NCBI GenBank assembly: GCA_002344005.1
Contig: DDTD01000046.1
Span: 62,001 to 126,000, forward strand
Direction of reading: 5' to 3'
DNA: 64,000 nucleotides
Origin: Ignavibacteria bacterium UBA2373
Lineage (GTDB): Bacteria > Bacteroidota > Ignavibacteria > Kapaibacteriales > UBA961
Shown here: positions 62,148 to 64,000 of the stretch, piece after piece
How the letters are laid out: the number at the start of each line of letters is the position of its first letter
How positions within the stretch are numbered: position 1 is the first letter of the stretch
The notes under the pieces: model-generated
The model's input: only the letters and a program-made list of their open reading frames with translations
Told to the model about the DNA's origin: nothing
Database searches by the model: none
Made by a program: the position numbers and the translations under genes

Positions 62148-64000
62148 TTAAAAATATGTTCTCCAATGCAGACGAATATTGGTGCCGGGTTCCGGAAAAA
62201 TTGATTTAATTCTTGAAAGATGATTTCTGTATATGGTGTTGAAAAGATTATCGGCTGTCACAGTAACGGCATTGATAAATGTCCCCACAGAAAATCGAGT
62301 TTGTAAATATGCCCCACAAATCGTATATCCATTCGTTATTTCTTCAAAAGTATCGGTTCGTAATTGTGAGGCGGCAGTTTCTACTCGTATTCCTGCATTC
62401 CAATTTTCTTTTGTGTATTGTAATTCGACCAATACTTTGAGAGGCGGAATCATAGGAAGCGGTCTTTGCTCATCCATATTATCTCCAACAGTAAAACTGC
62501 CTGTTATTTCTGTGGAAAGTCCATAGCCCAAACGTTGCGTAATTTTTGTTTCCACACCCCATATACGTGCGGCTAATGTTGATGTAGAAAATATTGGCAA
62601 AAATGTTGCATAATTCGTATCACCTGTATTTCGAGGAGTAATAAACGATGAATAATTCATCAAAAAACCGGTAGCACTCACCGTTGTTGAAGTATCTTTG
62701 TAATGTATAAATAGTTCAGAACCGTAACCGAGTTCATTGGGCAAATCAGGGTTTCCTGTTTCGAATGAATAAGCGGCTAAATGAGGACCGAGCGAAAATA
62801 ATTCTTCGGCAGTTGGTGGTCTATTGGAGCGAGTAAATGTTCCGCCAAGTGCAATATTGTCCGATAAAGGATGCAGTATAGAAATAGAAGCCGATAAAGA
62901 AGCAAAATCTTTTCTTTCGATACGTCCTATACGTGTATCTTTCTCCACATCGGGACTAATAGACAGATAATTAAAACGGAGAGCAGTTTGAAATTCTGTT
63001 TTTCCCCAATGCCATTCTTCAAAAATATATGGCGCATATTCAAGAACTGTATTTGCCGGGGTAAAGACAAATCCGCCATAACTGTAATATTTCAGAGAAA
63101 AATATGCACCGATAGTACCATTGTCGAACAATGGATTACTATGTTGGATAATATCAAAATTTCCGGCATATGTCGTCACAAAAAATTCTGCACCTACAGC
63201 ACCATTCGATTCTTTTTCAGTGTGATGATAAAAAGTACGTGAAAGATTGACACGAATATCATCTGCAAAATCACCGTGAATATGAAAAGCTGTGCGCGTA
63301 TTCACAGTACGTTTCAGCATTTCGATGCGTACACCTTTAGGATGAGCACCTATAAATCCGCCGGGTATTCCATATTGTGTTGTAAACTGTGCGAATGAAG
63401 CTCCGGCATCCGCATCTTCGTCAATATATCCACCGCCGAATGACAAATGCGATGTTGTGATATCGGTATTTGACAAAATACCTGTGGGTGCTGATATATT
63501 CTGCGTTGAACGAAGTCCGCCCATAGTTTTGAATGCAAAGGGTCCGATGGGAATTTCTGCTGAAGCAAGAGCAGAACCTCCTTGCAATACAGATTCATAG
63601 CCGCCGGCTACGGAAAACAAGGCATCATGTAAAAGGATGCGCGGAATGTCATCACGTATGGCATTGACAACGCCTCCCATCCCTGACGGAGAGTACAGCA
63701 AAGTCTTCGGTCCTCTGATAATTTCAATTTGCTCCATCATAGCAGGGTCTATGGCAACGGCGTGGTCGGGAGATGTTGCCGATAAATCCGCAGCGGGTAC
63801 GCCATCTTCATTTATCTGGACGCGATTACCGCTTAGTCCGCGAATAACAGGTCGTGCAGGAGCAGGTCCCATAGAACGCACAGCAAGCCCGGCTTCATTG
63901 CGTAAGGTAGCCGCTAATGTTTGCCCAAGCTCTCTTTGTAATTCATTACCATGGAGAATATGGTCATGTTCCATGAGTTCGGTTAATTTTGACGATGATG
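62148..64000 (-). CDS. TonB-dependent receptor, 5' end beyond the window
   Basis: 617 residues are visible; the frame is open to base 64000, so the start, signal peptide and possibly a carboxypeptidase-like N-domain are missing. The plug domain is clear (ARPVIRGLSGNRVQINEDGV, DPAMMEQIEIIRGPKTLLYS, PSGMGGVVNAI), followed by outer-membrane barrel strands to the terminal NIRLHWRTYF with an aromatic end as required for barrel insertion. LSATSPDHAVAIDP resembles receptors for metals such as ZnuD. Substrate is not determinable. Confidence 0.9.
   Translation of the reverse strand, partial: SSSKLTELMEHDHILHGNELQRELGQTLAATLRNEAGLAVRSMGPAPARPVIRGLSGNRVQINEDGVPAADLSATSPDHAVAIDPAMMEQIEIIRGPKTLLYSPSGMGGVVNAIRDDIPRILLHDALFSVAGGYESVLQGGSALASAEIPIGPFAFKTMGGLRSTQNISAPTGILSNTDITTSHLSFGGGYIDEDADAGASFAQFTTQYGIPGGFIGAHPKGVRIEMLKRTVNTRTAFHIHGDFADDIRVNLSRTFYHHTEKESNGAVGAEFFVTTYAGNFDIIQHSNPLFDNGTIGAYFSLKYYSYGGFVFTPANTVLEYAPYIFEEWHWGKTEFQTALRFNYLSISPDVEKDTRIGRIERKDFASLSASISILHPLSDNIALGGTFTRSNRPPTAEELFSLGPHLAAYSFETGNPDLPNELGYGSELFIHYKDTSTTVSATGFLMNYSSFITPRNTGDTNYATFLPIFSTSTLAARIWGVETKITQRLGYGLSTEITGSFTVGDNMDEQRPLPMIPPLKVLVELQYTKENWNAGIRVETAASQLRTDTFEEITNGYTICGAYLQTRFSVGTFINAVTVTADNLFNTIYRNHLSRIKSIFPEPGTNIRLHWRTYF

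Overview
The window looks like chromosome from a flagellated member of the Bacteroidota/Chlorobiota (FCB) group, possibly near Kapabacteria or Ignavibacteria. The evidence is two secreted proteins with C-termini like type IX secretion sorting domains, a perfect Bacteroidota-type promoter (TTTG, 20 bases, TAAGTTTG) before a small peptide gene, a TonB-dependent receptor, AT-rich base composition, and a complete flagellar basal body/hook operon whose genes often carry Shine-Dalgarno sequences. The lineage is inferred from gene content only.

Layout. 1-6961: 5' part of an RNase R gene (reverse), three forward TPR-protein genes, a methyltransferase gene broken by one in-frame TAA, tRNA-Ser(GCT), and a formimidoylglutamase-like gene. 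7064-13139 (reverse): a HlyD-type adaptor and a C39-peptidase ABC exporter, then a GAF/degenerate-GGDEF protein. 13333-16834 (reverse): ruvC, dapF, a Sua5/TsaC protein and fumC. At 17190-17354 (forward) a 54-residue peptide with a textbook double-glycine leader sits between its own promoter and terminator; it is a natural substrate candidate for the exporter 7 kb away. 17496-24583 (reverse): rpsU, a small basic protein, a dihaem cytochrome c peroxidase, thyX, a TPR protein, a Bax-inhibitor-1 family protein, a type IX cargo protein and an M20 dipeptidase.

24600-28370 is an accessory island: 36 units of a 21-base tandem repeat, REP-like repeats at both ends, a perfect 16-1-16 palindrome, and promoterless toxin-tip/immunity cassettes (EndoU plus MafI-like, and a frameshifted second nuclease tip plus its likely immunity gene). 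28378-32924 (reverse) holds hrcA downstream of two parvulin-type chaperone genes. 33293-49919 is one long reverse flagellar operon (flgB, flgC, unknown, fliE, fliF, fliG, fliH, fliI, fliJ, motE-like, giant fliK, flgD, a flagellar operon protein, flgE), with a structured leader plus intrinsic terminator just before flgE.

50144-51502 holds two more 21-base repeat arrays and a divergent heptad-repeat gene, directly upstream of the flagellar operon. 51990-64000: a fibronectin-III-like protein, a QueG-like iron-sulfur protein, purK, a hotdog thioesterase, mtaB, a 1018-residue beta-helix secreted protein, a lipoprotein esterase and a TonB receptor running off the right edge.

The two strongest threads for follow-up are the double-glycine peptide with its C39 exporter, and the repeated appearance of unrelated arrays that all share a strict 21-base (seven-codon) period.
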